Below are positions 16,512-25,056 of a DNA stretch of 33,128 nucleotides, in pieces; within the stretch, counting starts at the first letter, position 1; each line of letters opens with the position of its first letter. The notes beneath the pieces were generated by a model that saw only the letters and a list, made by a program, of their open reading frames with translations, made no database searches and was not told where the DNA came from. Made by a program: the position numbers and the translations under genes. Source of the stretch: Pseudomonadota bacterium (GTDB lineage Bacteria; Pseudomonadota; Gammaproteobacteria; Burkholderiales; Burkholderiaceae_F); assembly GCA_021838715.1 (NCBI GenBank), contig JAKCCX010000024.1, positions 1 through 33,128 on the forward strand, in the 5' to 3' direction.

Positions 16512-16555
16512 TCTCCCGGGAGACGGGCGCGCAGCCACGCCGTGGCGCGGCGCCC
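16512..16555 (+). other. Intercistronic stem-loops between cbbL and cbbS
   Basis: A 12-bp palindrome TCTCCCGGGAGA (16512-16523) is followed by a larger stem: GGGCGC (16525-16530) with GCGCCC (16550-16555), enclosing GCCAC/GTGGC (16534-16538 with 16542-16546). No T-run follows. It is more likely an RNA-stabilising or processing element than a terminator. Confidence 0.55.
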
Positions 16556-16588
16556 GCCCCGGACCGAACCGCATAGAAAGGAAGCACA

Positions 16589-16945
16589 ATGTCTGAAGTT
16601 ATGGATTACAAGTCGCGCCTCAGCGACCCGGCCAGCCGCAAGTTCGAGACCTTCTCCTATCTGCCGGCGATGGATCCGGCGACGATCCGCAAGCAGGTCG
16701 AGTACATCGTCAAGAAGGGTTGGAACCCGGCGATCGAGCACACCGAGCCGGAGAACCTGATGGATTCGTACTGGTACATGTGGAAGCTGCCGATGTTCGG
16801 CGAAACCGACGTCGACAAGGTTCTGGCCGAGGCGGAAGCCTGCAAGAAGGCCAACCCCAACAACCACGTGCGCCTCGTCGGCTACGACAATTTCAAGCAG
16901 TCGCAGGGCGCCGCGATGGTGATCTACCGCGGCAAGACGGTCTGA
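16589..16945 (+). CDS. cbbS: Form I RuBisCO small subunit
   Basis: The 118-residue product has the small-subunit signatures: FSYLPAMD near the N-terminus, [29 protein letters not shown] and [15 protein letters not shown]. It caps and stabilises the L8 core made by CbbL and affects specificity. Length is usual for bacterial form IA small subunits. AAAGGAAG (16577-16584) fixes the start. It lies 99 bp after cbbL, the gap being filled by a strong stem-loop, and is followed by a hairpin before cbbQ. Confidence 0.98.
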   Translation: MSEVMDYKSRLSDPASRKFETFSYLPAMDPATIRKQVEYIVKKGWNPAIEHTEPENLMDSYWYMWKLPMFGETDVDKVLAEAEACKKANPNNHVRLVGYDNFKQSQGAAMVIYRGKTV

Positions 16946-16962
16946 TCCGAACGTCGTGATCC

Positions 16963-16986
16963 GAGGGGCGGCCACCGCCGCCCCTC
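16963..16986 (+). other. Perfect 10-bp hairpin between cbbS and cbbQ
   Basis: GAGGGGCGGC (16963-16972) pairs with GCCGCCCCTC (16977-16986) over a CACC loop. It is not followed by a T-run. It contains the same GAGGGGCGG nonamer as the hairpin ahead of the form II cbbQ and may protect the cbbLS message or reduce read-through to cbbQO. Confidence 0.6.
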
Positions 16987-17022
16987 CCGTGACGCCGTTC
17001 CCATCCCCTCCGGAAGCACGTT

Positions 17023-17826
17023 ATGTCCAACATCATCGACCAGTATCACATCGCAACGGAACCCTATTACCACCCGGTCGCCGACGAGGTCGACCTGTTC
17101 GAAGCGGCATACTCGGCGCGCATGCCCATGATGCTCAAGGGCCCGACCGGCTGCGGCAAGACGCGCTTCGTCGAATACATGGCCTGGAAGCTGCGCAAGC
17201 CGCTGATCACGGTCGCCTGCAACGAGGACATGACCGCTTCCGACCTGGTCGGCCGCTTCCTGCTTTCCGCCGAAGGGACGCAGTGGCAGGACGGCCCGCT
17301 CGCGATCGCGGCCCGCCACGGCGCCATCTGCTACCTCGACGAGGTGGTCGAGGCGCGGCAGGACACCACGGTGGTCATCCACCCGCTGACCGACAACCGG
17401 CGCGTGCTTCCCCTCGAGAAGAAGGGGGAACTGGTGCGGGCCCATCCCGATTTCCAGATCGTCATTTCGTACAACCCGGGCTACCAGTCGCTGATGAAGG
17501 ACCTCAAGCAGTCGACGAAGCAGCGGTTCGGCGCGCTCGATTTCACCTACCCGCAGCATGACGTCGAGACCGAGATCGTCGCGCACGAAACCGGGGTCGA
17601 TGCCGGCATTGCGGGCAAGCTCGTCTCGATCGCCGAGCGGTCGCGCAATCTCAAAGGGCACGGCCTCGACGAAGGCCTGTCGACCCGGATGCTGATCTAC
17701 GCGGGAAGCCTGATCGCCAAGGGCGTCTCGCCCCAGGCCGCGTGCCGCGTGGCGCTGGTGCGCCCGATCACCGATGATCCGGACATGCGCGACGCGCTCG
17801 ACGCCGCGGTGACGACCTTCTTCTGA
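17023..17826 (+). CDS. cbbQ: RuBisCO activase AAA+ subunit CbbQ (form I associated)
   Basis: This 267-residue MoxR-type AAA+ ATPase has Walker A GPTGCGKT (39-46), Walker B ICYLDEV, sensor-1 ISYNPGY and arginine-finger region STKQRF. It powers removal of tight-binding inhibitors from the form I RuBisCO encoded just upstream, as a hexamer with CbbO. GGAAG six bases before the ATG supports the start. It is a close paralogue of the CbbQ at 2818: same length, and long identical blocks such as the Walker B region ending in [12 protein letters not shown]. The two diverge mainly at the N-terminus and in the C-terminal helical part, as expected if each recognises a different RuBisCO/CbbO. Confidence 0.95.
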   Translation: MSNIIDQYHIATEPYYHPVADEVDLFEAAYSARMPMMLKGPTGCGKTRFVEYMAWKLRKPLITVACNEDMTASDLVGRFLLSAEGTQWQDGPLAIAARHGAICYLDEVVEARQDTTVVIHPLTDNRRVLPLEKKGELVRAHPDFQIVISYNPGYQSLMKDLKQSTKQRFGALDFTYPQHDVETEIVAHETGVDAGIAGKLVSIAERSRNLKGHGLDEGLSTRMLIYAGSLIAKGVSPQAACRVALVRPITDDPDMRDALDAAVTTFF

Positions 17827-17845
17827 TGGCGCGGCAGGAGGCCCC

Positions 17846-20188
17846 GTGGCGATCCATCTCGACGACTATGCGGAACTGCTCGCGGATCTGAGCCCGCAAT
17901 TGCGTGAATCGCTGGATGCCGGGTGGCATGCGGCGACCCGGGTGCTTTCGCCCCGCGGCCTCGACAACTATCTCAAGGGCGTGTCCGCCCTGCGCGGATT
18001 GGGCCGGGGCGATGCGCTCGTCGAAACCTGGATCGAGGATGCGCCGCGCGTGGCCAAGGAGGTCGGCGAAGACGTGGTCGCCGACCTCGCGACCACGGCG
18101 CTGACGCTGGCGTCGAAGACTTCGGGCGCGGTGATCGAACTGCTGCTCGCCACGGCGCCGACCGCGGCGAACCGCCTGGGCGACGCGGAGCTTTTCCGCA
18201 ACTATCTGCAGTTCATCAACACCCTGATCGCCCAGGCGCCGCGCGGCGTGCGCCCGATGCTCGACAAGCTCGAGGTGTTGTTCCAGAGCCTCACGCTCGG
18301 CGGGCTGCGCCGTTGGGCGCTCTGGGGCGCCCACGCGCATCGCACCGATTACGAGGAGCAGATCCGCTACTTCTCCCTCGACACCAAGGAGTCGCAGGCG
18401 ATCCTGCAGAAGGAACGCAAGGGCACCCTGCTGGTCGACGTGCAGCGTCGCATCAACATGTATCTGCGCGCGCTGTGGGGCCGCGATTTCTTCATGCGGC
18501 CGACGTCCGGCGATTTCGAGAGCCGCGAAGGTTTGCGGCCGTACATCGAGGACTACCTGCTGCACCTCCCGGATGCGTTCGACGACTTCGCCCCCGGCGA
18601 GGGCGAGGCGGTGTCCGGCCTGGAGCTCTATCGCGCCGCCGCGGCGCACTGCGCGGCCCATGTCGTCGAGACGCGGCAACCGATTTCGGCCGAGGCGCTC
18701 AACCCGCTGCAGATGGCCGTGATCGCCATCATCGAAGACGCGCGCGTGGAGACCCTGGCGATCCGGCGCTTTCCGGGATTGCGCCAGCTCTGGTCGCGCC
18801 TGCATACGGCGACGCCGGCAATGAACACCACCGCGGGCGACTATTTCGACCGGCTGGCGCGCGCGCTGCTCGACGACGGCTATGCCGATGACGATCCGTG
18901 GGTCGCGGAGGGCCGGACGCTGTTCCGGCAGCATGCCGACCGGCTCGGCGACAACCGGATCTCGTGGGACATCGGTGTGCAGCTCGCCCACCGCTTCACG
19001 GAGAAGCGCCTGCCGTTCCATCCCCGTACCGACCTGCTCCGCGCTCCGTACCGGGACGACAACCGCTATTTCTGGGAGTTCGAGGAGTTCGATTTCGACA
19101 AGGCCGCCGAGGCCGGCTACGAAACCGTCGAGCAGGTGCGCAAGTACGTCAATGTCATGGAAATGGCCAACGAGATCGACGTCGAGACGGCCGGCGATGA
19201 CGCGCAGGAAATCTGGGTCCTGGCGACGGAACTGTTTCCATACGAGGACGACGGCAAGTCGTTCAACGAACGCGAGGGCAAGGAGCCGGTATCCGAGCCG
19301 TACCACTACGCCGAGTGGGACTATCAGATCCAGCTCGAACGCCCGGCGTGGACGACGGTGCTGGAAAAGCGGGCCAAATCCGGAGATCTCGCGGTCATCG
19401 ATGCGATCGTCGCCCGCTACAAGCGCGAAATCCACCGCATGAAGTTCCTCCTGGACGCGATGCAGCCGCAAGGCGTCCAGCGGATCCGCAAGCTCGAGGA
19501 CGGCGACGAGATCGATCTCAATGCCGCGGTGTCCGGGTTCATCGACATCCGCCAGGGGTCGCAGCCCGACCCGCGCATCATGATGCGCTCGATCCGGAAC
19601 ACGCGCGACATCTCGATCCTGGTGCTGCTCGATCTTTCCGAGTCGACCAACGAGACGGTGCACGGACAGGAGCACTCGGTTCTCGAACTGACGCGCCAGG
19701 CGTGCGTGCTGCTGTCCGATGCGATCGCCAAGGTCGGCGATCCGTTCGCGATCCACGGCTTTTGCTCCGACAGCCGGCACAACGTCGACTACTTCCGGTT
19801 CAAGGATTTCGATCAGGCCTGGGACGAGGTCCCGAAGGCGCGCATCGCCGGCATGACCGGGCAGCTTTCGACCCGCATGGGATCGGCGATCCGCCACGCC
19901 AGCCACCACCTGAAAGCGCAGCGATCCGTGAAGAAGCTGCTGCTGGTCGTCACCGACGGCGAGCCGGCGGACGTGGATGTCCGGGATCCGCAGTATCTGC
20001 GGTTCGACGCGAAGAAGGCGGTGGAAGAGGCCGCCGCGCAGGGCATCATGCCCTTCTGCCTGAGTCTCGATCCGCGGGCCGACGAGTATGTCAGCCGCAT
20101 CTTCGGCGCCCGGAACTACATGGTGCTGGATCACGTGCAACGGCTTCCCGAGCGGCTGCCGCAGCTCTATGCCGGACTGACCCGGTAG
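17846..20188 (+). CDS. cbbO: RuBisCO activase adaptor CbbO with VWA domain (form I associated)
   Basis: The 780-residue product has the family's long helical N-terminal region and a C-terminal von Willebrand A domain with an intact metal site: DLSES near residue 597, LSTRMGSAIRHA and VTDGEPADVDV. It binds the CbbQ hexamer and presents RuBisCO to it. The GTG start at 17846 has a strong ribosome site (GGCAGGAGG at 17833-17841) and lies 19 bp after cbbQ. It is a full-length paralogue of the CbbO at 3630, so the genome keeps two complete activase pairs. It ends 22 bp before the stop of the convergent ampG. Confidence 0.95.
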   Translation: MAIHLDDYAELLADLSPQLRESLDAGWHAATRVLSPRGLDNYLKGVSALRGLGRGDALVETWIEDAPRVAKEVGEDVVADLATTALTLASKTSGAVIELLLATAPTAANRLGDAELFRNYLQFINTLIAQAPRGVRPMLDKLEVLFQSLTLGGLRRWALWGAHAHRTDYEEQIRYFSLDTKESQAILQKERKGTLLVDVQRRINMYLRALWGRDFFMRPTSGDFESREGLRPYIEDYLLHLPDAFDDFAPGEGEAVSGLELYRAAAAHCAAHVVETRQPISAEALNPLQMAVIAIIEDARVETLAIRRFPGLRQLWSRLHTATPAMNTTAGDYFDRLARALLDDGYADDDPWVAEGRTLFRQHADRLGDNRISWDIGVQLAHRFTEKRLPFHPRTDLLRAPYRDDNRYFWEFEEFDFDKAAEAGYETVEQVRKYVNVMEMANEIDVETAGDDAQEIWVLATELFPYEDDGKSFNEREGKEPVSEPYHYAEWDYQIQLERPAWTTVLEKRAKSGDLAVIDAIVARYKREIHRMKFLLDAMQPQGVQRIRKLEDGDEIDLNAAVSGFIDIRQGSQPDPRIMMRSIRNTRDISILVLLDLSESTNETVHGQEHSVLELTRQACVLLSDAIAKVGDPFAIHGFCSDSRHNVDYFRFKDFDQAWDEVPKARIAGMTGQLSTRMGSAIRHASHHLKAQRSVKKLLLVVTDGEPADVDVRDPQYLRFDAKKAVEEAAAQGIMPFCLSLDPRADEYVSRIFGARNYMVLDHVQRLPERLPQLYAGLTR

Positions 20189-20210
20189 GTCGGCGGCGCC
20201 CAGTCCCGCG

Positions 20211-21512
20211 CTACGACCGCGGGCCGCCGAGCACCGCCGGCGAGACCCGCGCAACCCTCCACAGGAACCCCAGCGCGACGCCGCCGCTTGCCGCGCATGC
20301 GGCGAAGAACGCCGGGTAGCCGACGGCATCGACGGCCACGCCCGAGAACCCGGCAAGGAACTTCGGCAGCAGCAGGGTCAACGAGGACAGCGCCGCGTAT
20401 TGCGTGGCCGAGTACTCGGAACGGGTCAGCGCCGACAGGAAGGCGATGAACACCGTACCGGCGATGCCTTCGGCGAAGTTGTCGGTGGAAACCGCCAGCA
20501 CCAGCACGGTGAGATCCGCGCCGCGCGTTGCGAGCCATGCGTAGAGCAGGATCGAGGCGGACGAAAAGGCGGCCGCGATCCACATCATGCGGGCGATGCC
20601 ATGGCGCGCCGTCATGGCTCCGCCGACGAAGCCGCCGAGGATCGCCATTGCCAGTCCGTAGATCTTGGAGACCGCCGCGACCTGGTCCTTGGTGAAGCCG
20701 ATGTCGTGGTAGAACGGGTTGGCCATGACCCCCATGACGATGTTGGCGAGGCGATAGGTCGCGACGAGGCCAAGCAGCGCCAGGGCGTGGCGACGGTAGC
20801 GGTGCGCGAGGTCCGCGAATGGCGCCAGGATTCCGGGGGGAATCGCGCCGTCCAGCCGCGGCGAGGGCTTCGCGTGGTACGGCGTGGCCAGCACGGCCAG
20901 CATGCCGGCGCTCATCGAGGCGGCCATCACGCCATATGCCGCCCCCCAGGCGCCGGGATGGTATCCGCCGGCGGTCGGCGCGGCGCGGGCGGCGAGCCAG
21001 AGCGCACCGGCACCGGCCCAGATCATGCCGATGCGGTATCCGGTCTGGTAGGCGGCGGCGAGCGCCCCCTGCAGTTCCGGCGGCGCCGATTCGATGCGAT
21101 AGGCGTCGAGCGAGATGTCCTGCGTGGCGCCGGCGAAGGCGGTGAACAAGGCGCTGGCCGCAAGCAGCGGGAGCTGGGTTTGCGCGTCGAGCCGCGCCAT
21201 GCACAGCAGCCCGCCGGCGACGGCGCACTGTGCCGCGAGCAGCCACGCGCGCCGGTGTCCGAGCCATGTGCCGAGGAAGGGAATGTCGAACCGGTCGACG
21301 AACGGCGCCCAGGCCCATTTGAACGCATAGACCAGCGCAACCCAACTCAGGAATCCGATCGTGGCGCGGTCGACGCCGGCCTCGCGCAGCCGGAAGGAAA
21401 GTGTTCCGTAGATGAGCAGCAACGGCAGTCCGGCGGCGAAGCCGAGCACCAGCATGCGCAGGACCCGGGGGTCGCGATAGACCCGCCATGCGGATGCCGG
21501 GTTGCCGTTCAA
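20211..21512 (-). CDS. ampG: AmpG-type muropeptide permease (MFS)
   Basis: The 433-residue product is a 12-helix MFS permease with the AmpG pattern: GFAAGLPLLLIYGTLSFRLREAGVD near the start, then KWAWAPFVDRFDIPFLGTWLGHRRAW, QDISLDAYRIE, and ALSSLTLLLPKFLAGFSG late. AmpG imports anhydromuropeptides released from the cell wall for recycling, and in some bacteria thereby controls beta-lactamase induction. I set the start at TTG 21512, which has AAGGAG five bases upstream; the frame stays open further but the added residues are Arg/Pro-rich and unlike the family. It is convergent with cbbO and has its own upstream region of 238 bp with two strong palindromes. Confidence 0.85.
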   Translation of the reverse strand: MNGNPASAWRVYRDPRVLRMLVLGFAAGLPLLLIYGTLSFRLREAGVDRATIGFLSWVALVYAFKWAWAPFVDRFDIPFLGTWLGHRRAWLLAAQCAVAGGLLCMARLDAQTQLPLLAASALFTAFAGATQDISLDAYRIESAPPELQGALAAAYQTGYRIGMIWAGAGALWLAARAAPTAGGYHPGAWGAAYGVMAASMSAGMLAVLATPYHAKPSPRLDGAIPPGILAPFADLAHRYRRHALALLGLVATYRLANIVMGVMANPFYHDIGFTKDQVAAVSKIYGLAMAILGGFVGGAMTARHGIARMMWIAAAFSSASILLYAWLATRGADLTVLVLAVSTDNFAEGIAGTVFIAFLSALTRSEYSATQYAALSSLTLLLPKFLAGFSGVAVDAVGYPAFFAACAASGGVALGFLWRVARVSPAVLGGPRS

Positions 21513-21661
21513 GGACGCTCCTTCGTGGGGTGTCGCGGCATGCGGCCGCGCGCATCGCGATTGCCGGGCGGCAACCCCCGCGCGCGAGACGCATGGTGCC
21601 GGGTGGGAAACCGCGCGGCCGCCAGCATACCGCCCCCATTCCGTGGCACGGCCGGTGGGCG

Positions 21662-21700
21662 CGGCGGAATTCCGCCGGAATCCCGCGGCACCGGTGCCGC
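21662..21700. repeat. Two neighbouring perfect 16-bp palindromes
   Basis: CGGCGGAATTCCGCCG (21662-21677) and GCGGCACCGGTGCCGC (21685-21700) are both perfect palindromes without a loop, seven bases apart, between the chemoreceptor stop (21753) and the ampG start (21512). They could be protein-binding sites for ampG control or RNA hairpins ending the chemoreceptor transcript; no T-run follows. Confidence 0.5.
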
Positions 21701-21750
21701 CGCCGACCTCTGCCGCGTCCCGCGATGGCGTCGGTCGAGAGACTCCCCCG

Positions 21751-23379
21751 TCAGGACAGGGCCGGAGCCGCCTGGAGGTCCATCGCGGCCCACGCCCGGG
21801 CCGCCCCGGCGGCTTGCCGCGCATCGAGCCCCGACAGCTTGAACATCGCTACCGTACGGGCAAGCTCGTCGGCCTGCTTGCGCAGGCTGTCCGCGGCGGC
21901 CGCGGACTCCTCGACGAGCGCCGCATTCTGTTGCGTCGCATGATCCATCTGCGTCACCGCGCTATTGATCTGGGCGATCCCGGTGCTTTGTTCCATCACC
22001 GAGCCGGTGATCTCCCCGATCAGATCGGTAATCTGCGTCACCTGCCGGACGATTTCCCCCATCGAGGATCCCGCGTCGGCAACCAGCTTCGACCCTGCCT
22101 CGATCTTCTGGGCGCTGCTCTGGATCATCTGTTTGATTTCATGGGCGGCCTGCGCGCTGCGCTGCGCGAGATTCCGCACTTCGCCGGCGACGACGGCGAA
22201 GCCGCGCCCTTGTTCGCCGGCGCGCGCCGCCTCCACCGAAGCGTTCAAGGCCAGAATGTTGGTCTGGAACGCGATGCCGTCGATCACGTTGATGATCTCG
22301 GTCATCCGTCCGCCCGCCGCTGCGATTTCTCCCATCGTCCGAACGACCTTGTCGACGACCACGCCGCCGCCGACGGCGGCGTCCCGTGCCGACCCGGCAA
22401 GTTGATTCGCCTGCTGCGCCCGCTCGGAGCTTTGCTGGATGGTGCTTGCCAGCTCCTTCATCGAGGCCGCGGTCTCTTCGAGTGAAGACGCCTGCTCCTC
22501 GGTGCGGCTCGACAGGTCGAGGTTGCCCGCGGCGATCTGGCCGCTGGCCGTCGATACCGAGTCGACGCCGGTCCGGACGTCGCGCACGATCTTGACCAGG
22601 CCCTCGGTCATCGTTCCCAGGGCGGCCAGGAGCTTCCCGACCTCATCGGCGCTGGTTGGCCCGGAAACCCGCACCGTCAAGTCGCCGGATGCGACCGCCC
22701 CGGCGATTTTTGCCGCTTCCGCGATCGGACCGGTGATCGAACGGGTCGCGAGCAACGCCAGCAGCGAGGCAAGGACCAGTCCGACCGTCCCCATCGCAAG
22801 CATCAGCGTCTTGTCGAAGTCGTAATTCGCCTCCGCCTTGTCGCCCGTGGACCTCGCGAGGTGGACCAGGAAATCCGAATACGCGTTGATCGCGGTGAAG
22901 TAGCGCGACTGCCGGTCGTCGAACGTCGAGTTCAGATAGGCCAGCGCCTGCTCCCGCTTCCCCGATGCGATGAGGGCCATCAGGGCCTTCTGGCTTTCGA
23001 CGTACGGGCGGCGAGCGCTCTGCACCACCTCCGCCAGGTCCTTTCCGCGGCCGGTCAGCGCGCGCTGCACGATCTCGCCCAGAATGCGGCTGATTGCGGT
23101 GCGATCACGTTCGATGGTCTCGCTCTGCATGCGGATCCGGGCGGGGTCGGTTTCAAGCAGGATTCCCTGTACCGAGCGGGTGATCTCGGCGGCCCGATCC
23201 TTCATTTTGCCGAGCGCGATCAGCTGCGCCACGCGATGTTGCGCGAGAAGCTGGGTGTCGCGGCTCATCGCGGCCATGCCGCCGATGCCGATGGCGATGA
23301 CCGAAGCCATCAGGACCAATACGATTGCGAAAGCGGCCCCGAGACGGGTGCCCACTTTGCGGTTCATCATGAATGTCAT
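21751..23379 (-). CDS. Methyl-accepting chemotaxis protein
   Basis: The 542-residue receptor has a first membrane helix (about 12-36), a periplasmic four-helix-bundle-like domain (about 37-190, with repeated Arg/Glu-rich helices), a second helix (about 192-212), a HAMP linker ([22 protein letters not shown]) and a long cytoplasmic coiled coil. The signalling tip [35 protein letters not shown] is complete and should bind CheA/CheW. There is no C-terminal pentapeptide for CheR docking. The ligand is unknown. GGAG a few bases before the ATG supports the start. No chemotaxis genes are near, so this is an orphan receptor that signals to a Che system elsewhere. Confidence 0.92.
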   Translation of the reverse strand: MTFMMNRKVGTRLGAAFAIVLVLMASVIAIGIGGMAAMSRDTQLLAQHRVAQLIALGKMKDRAAEITRSVQGILLETDPARIRMQSETIERDRTAISRILGEIVQRALTGRGKDLAEVVQSARRPYVESQKALMALIASGKREQALAYLNSTFDDRQSRYFTAINAYSDFLVHLARSTGDKAEANYDFDKTLMLAMGTVGLVLASLLALLATRSITGPIAEAAKIAGAVASGDLTVRVSGPTSADEVGKLLAALGTMTEGLVKIVRDVRTGVDSVSTASGQIAAGNLDLSSRTEEQASSLEETAASMKELASTIQQSSERAQQANQLAGSARDAAVGGGVVVDKVVRTMGEIAAAGGRMTEIINVIDGIAFQTNILALNASVEAARAGEQGRGFAVVAGEVRNLAQRSAQAAHEIKQMIQSSAQKIEAGSKLVADAGSSMGEIVRQVTQITDLIGEITGSVMEQSTGIAQINSAVTQMDHATQQNAALVEESAAAADSLRKQADELARTVAMFKLSGLDARQAAGAARAWAAMDLQAAPALS

Positions 23380-23571
23380 TCCGGACTCCGGGAATCGCTG
23401 TTGAGGAGCGGATCACCGCGCGGTCCCGCGCGCAGTCGCGCGCTCACCCCGATATTCCGCAGCGATGATTTTCCGGTGACGTCGAACGAGCCTATCCCGG
23501 CATTAAGCGGTCGGAACGCTTCCAATTCTCATTTTTCGGTCGCGACCGCCGGCCGGTCGCGGCGGTCGCCC

Positions 23572-23600
23572 AAAAAAACGGCGGACCGAATGGTCCGCCG
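23572..23600 (-). terminator. Rho-independent terminator of the small membrane protein gene
   Basis: On the minus strand CGGCGGACC pairs with GGTCCGCCG (23592-23600 with 23579-23587) over a 4-base loop and is followed by seven T (A-run 23572-23578 on the plus strand). It lies 47 bp after the stop at 23648 and isolates this gene from the chemoreceptor gene. A second hairpin CTTCCGGC/GCCGGAAG lies at about 23609-23628. Confidence 0.85.
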
Positions 23601-23647
23601 GGGAGATTCTTCCGGCATCGGCCGGAAGGCGCGGGGAATCCCTCCGC

Positions 23648-23899
23648 TTAGATCGCCTGTTCCGCCGGCGAACGGGCTCCGGGTTGGCCGCCGGATCGGG
23701 CCAGCGCACGCAGCGCCAGCGCGATTCCCGCGGCAACGACGGTCCACTCCAGTCCGGTGACGATCGTCTGGGCGCGGTAGGCGGCGTCGTCAAACGCGAG
23801 AAATGCGGCCGGCACGAGCAGCAGCGGCGTCGCCATCAGGAGGAATGAAAGGATGCCCAGGAATCCCGGTTGGATGGGCTTGGAAGTTTGCTTCGACAT
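23648..23899 (-). CDS. Small two-helix membrane protein of unknown function
   Basis: The 83-residue product has a short basic N-terminus, a first membrane helix (FLGILSFLLMATPLLLVPAAFLAF) and a second (GLEWTVVAAGIALALRALA), with a soluble Gly/Pro-rich tail. I do not recognise the family. ATG at 23899 has GAGG upstream; a longer in-frame start at 23926 lacks support. It is a single-gene unit with its own intrinsic terminator and about 300 bp of upstream non-coding DNA, which supports it being real and separately regulated. Confidence 0.6.
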   Translation of the reverse strand: MSKQTSKPIQPGFLGILSFLLMATPLLLVPAAFLAFDDAAYRAQTIVTGLEWTVVAAGIALALRALARSGGQPGARSPAEQAI

Positions 23900-24199
23900 G
23901 GTTGACCTCGTCAGGTTGGTTTTCAAAATCGGCGTTCGCGCTTCCGTTGCGAACCGGCATGACGAGACTATGCGTGCGCGCCATGAATCATTGCTGAATC
24001 CGGCGTTCAGAAATCATTCAGTGATTGAAACTTATAGTAACGGTGCGGGGCGATCCGCCGCGAAGAGGGCGGCGCGAAGAGCGTGATGCCGCGTTTCCCG
24101 GGTGGGAGATAGAATGGGAAAATATCACACTCATAACAATTTTTTGTCATGCCGCGTTCATGGTGGACCCGCTGCGCGGTGGAGTCCCGCTCCGCGGCG
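23900..24199. other. Non-coding stretch upstream of the small membrane protein gene
   Basis: No gene is seen in these 300 bp. A palindrome AATCA-N5-TGATT (24012-24026) lies next to a minus-strand -10-like TATAAG (near 24031-24037), so it may be an operator for the 83-aa gene. Further right, AT-rich sequence (24120-24150) and an imperfect GC direct repeat (about 24160-24198) follow the xthA stop. Confidence 0.4.
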
Positions 24200-24976
24200 T
24201 CACAGCGCGAAGTCGTAGTCGATGATCAGCGGCGCGTGGTCGCTGAAGCGTTCGTCCTTGAATATCGCGGCCTGTCGTGCGGTCGCCGCAATGCCTGCGG
24301 TGGCGATCTGGTAGTCGATGCGCCACCCGACGTTTTTCTCCCACGCGCGGCCCCGGTTGCTCCACCACGTGTACTGCTCGGGGCGCGGATCGAGCCGGCG
24401 GAAAACGTCGACCCACCCGTCCTTCTCGAAGAGGCCGGAGATCCACGCCCGCTCCTCGGGGAGGAATCCGGAATTCTTCTGGTTCGACCGCCAGTTCTTG
24501 AGGTCGATTTCCCGGTGCGCGATATTGACGTCGCCGCACAGGATGACCTCGCGGCCGCGGGCCCGCAGCGCCCGCAGATGGGGAAGAAACACATCGAGAA
24601 AGCGGAATTTCGCCGCCTGACGTTCCGGCGAACTGGATCCCGAGGGGAAATAGGCGCTGATGACCGTTGCATTGGCGAATTCCGCCTCGACGTAGCGGCC
24701 TTCGCGGTCGAACTCGGCATTGCCGAATCCGATTTGTACGCCGCGCGGGGCGGCTTTGGCGATCAGCGCAGTGCCGCTGTATCCCTTTTTTTCGGCGAAG
24801 TGGTACATCGCATGGCGGGATTCGGGCCGGAGCAGCGCCTCGGGAAGGTCCGCCTCCTGCGCCTTCACCTCCTGCAGGCAGAGGATGTCGGGGTCCGTCC
24901 GGGCGATCCAGGGCAGGAGACCTTTGGTCACCGCGGAGCGCAGGCCGTTGACGTTGCAACTGACGATTCGAAGCAT
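24200..24976 (-). CDS. xthA: Exodeoxyribonuclease III
   Basis: The 258-residue product belongs to the ExoIII branch of the exonuclease-endonuclease-phosphatase fold. It cuts DNA at abasic sites and removes 3' blocking groups in base excision repair. Catalytic parts seen are SCNVNG (Asn8), CLQEVK (Glu36), GDVNIAH (Asp149, Asn151), IDYQ (Asp221) and SDHAP (Asp246-His247). Length is normal. The start at 24976 gives the family N-terminus MLRIVSCNVNGLR. It is divergent from pyrE with only about 70-80 bp between, a pairing common in betaproteobacteria as far as I know. Confidence 0.93.
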   Translation of the reverse strand: MLRIVSCNVNGLRSAVTKGLLPWIARTDPDILCLQEVKAQEADLPEALLRPESRHAMYHFAEKKGYSGTALIAKAAPRGVQIGFGNAEFDREGRYVEAEFANATVISAYFPSGSSSPERQAAKFRFLDVFLPHLRALRARGREVILCGDVNIAHREIDLKNWRSNQKNSGFLPEERAWISGLFEKDGWVDVFRRLDPRPEQYTWWSNRGRAWEKNVGWRIDYQIATAGIAATARQAAIFKDERFSDHAPLIIDYDFAL

Positions 24977-25018
24977 GGCTTTTTTCCGGGAAGCCGTCGG
25001 TCCATGCCTTGCGGTACG

Positions 25019-25047
25019 CTCCGATCTGACGGCAATCAGATCGGAGG
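25019..25047 (+). promoter_or_regulatory. Inverted repeat that buries the pyrE ribosome site
   Basis: CTCCGATCTGA (25019-25029) and TCAGATCGGAG (25036-25046) are perfect 11-bp arms around a 6-base loop. The Shine-Dalgarno GGAGG (25043-25047) lies in the right arm, so as RNA the hairpin would hide it; as DNA it could be an operator between xthA and pyrE. Confidence 0.55.
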
Positions 25048-25056
25048 ATGGAGAGC

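Noticed and set aside
17768-20356. Very long open frame antisense to cbbO, and similar ones at 3489-5600, 6063-7856 and 28376-29845
   Set aside because: High-GC coding DNA with strong third-position G/C leaves long open antisense frames. Their translations are Arg/Gln/Asp/His-rich with no domain, and they lie opposite genes with clear families.
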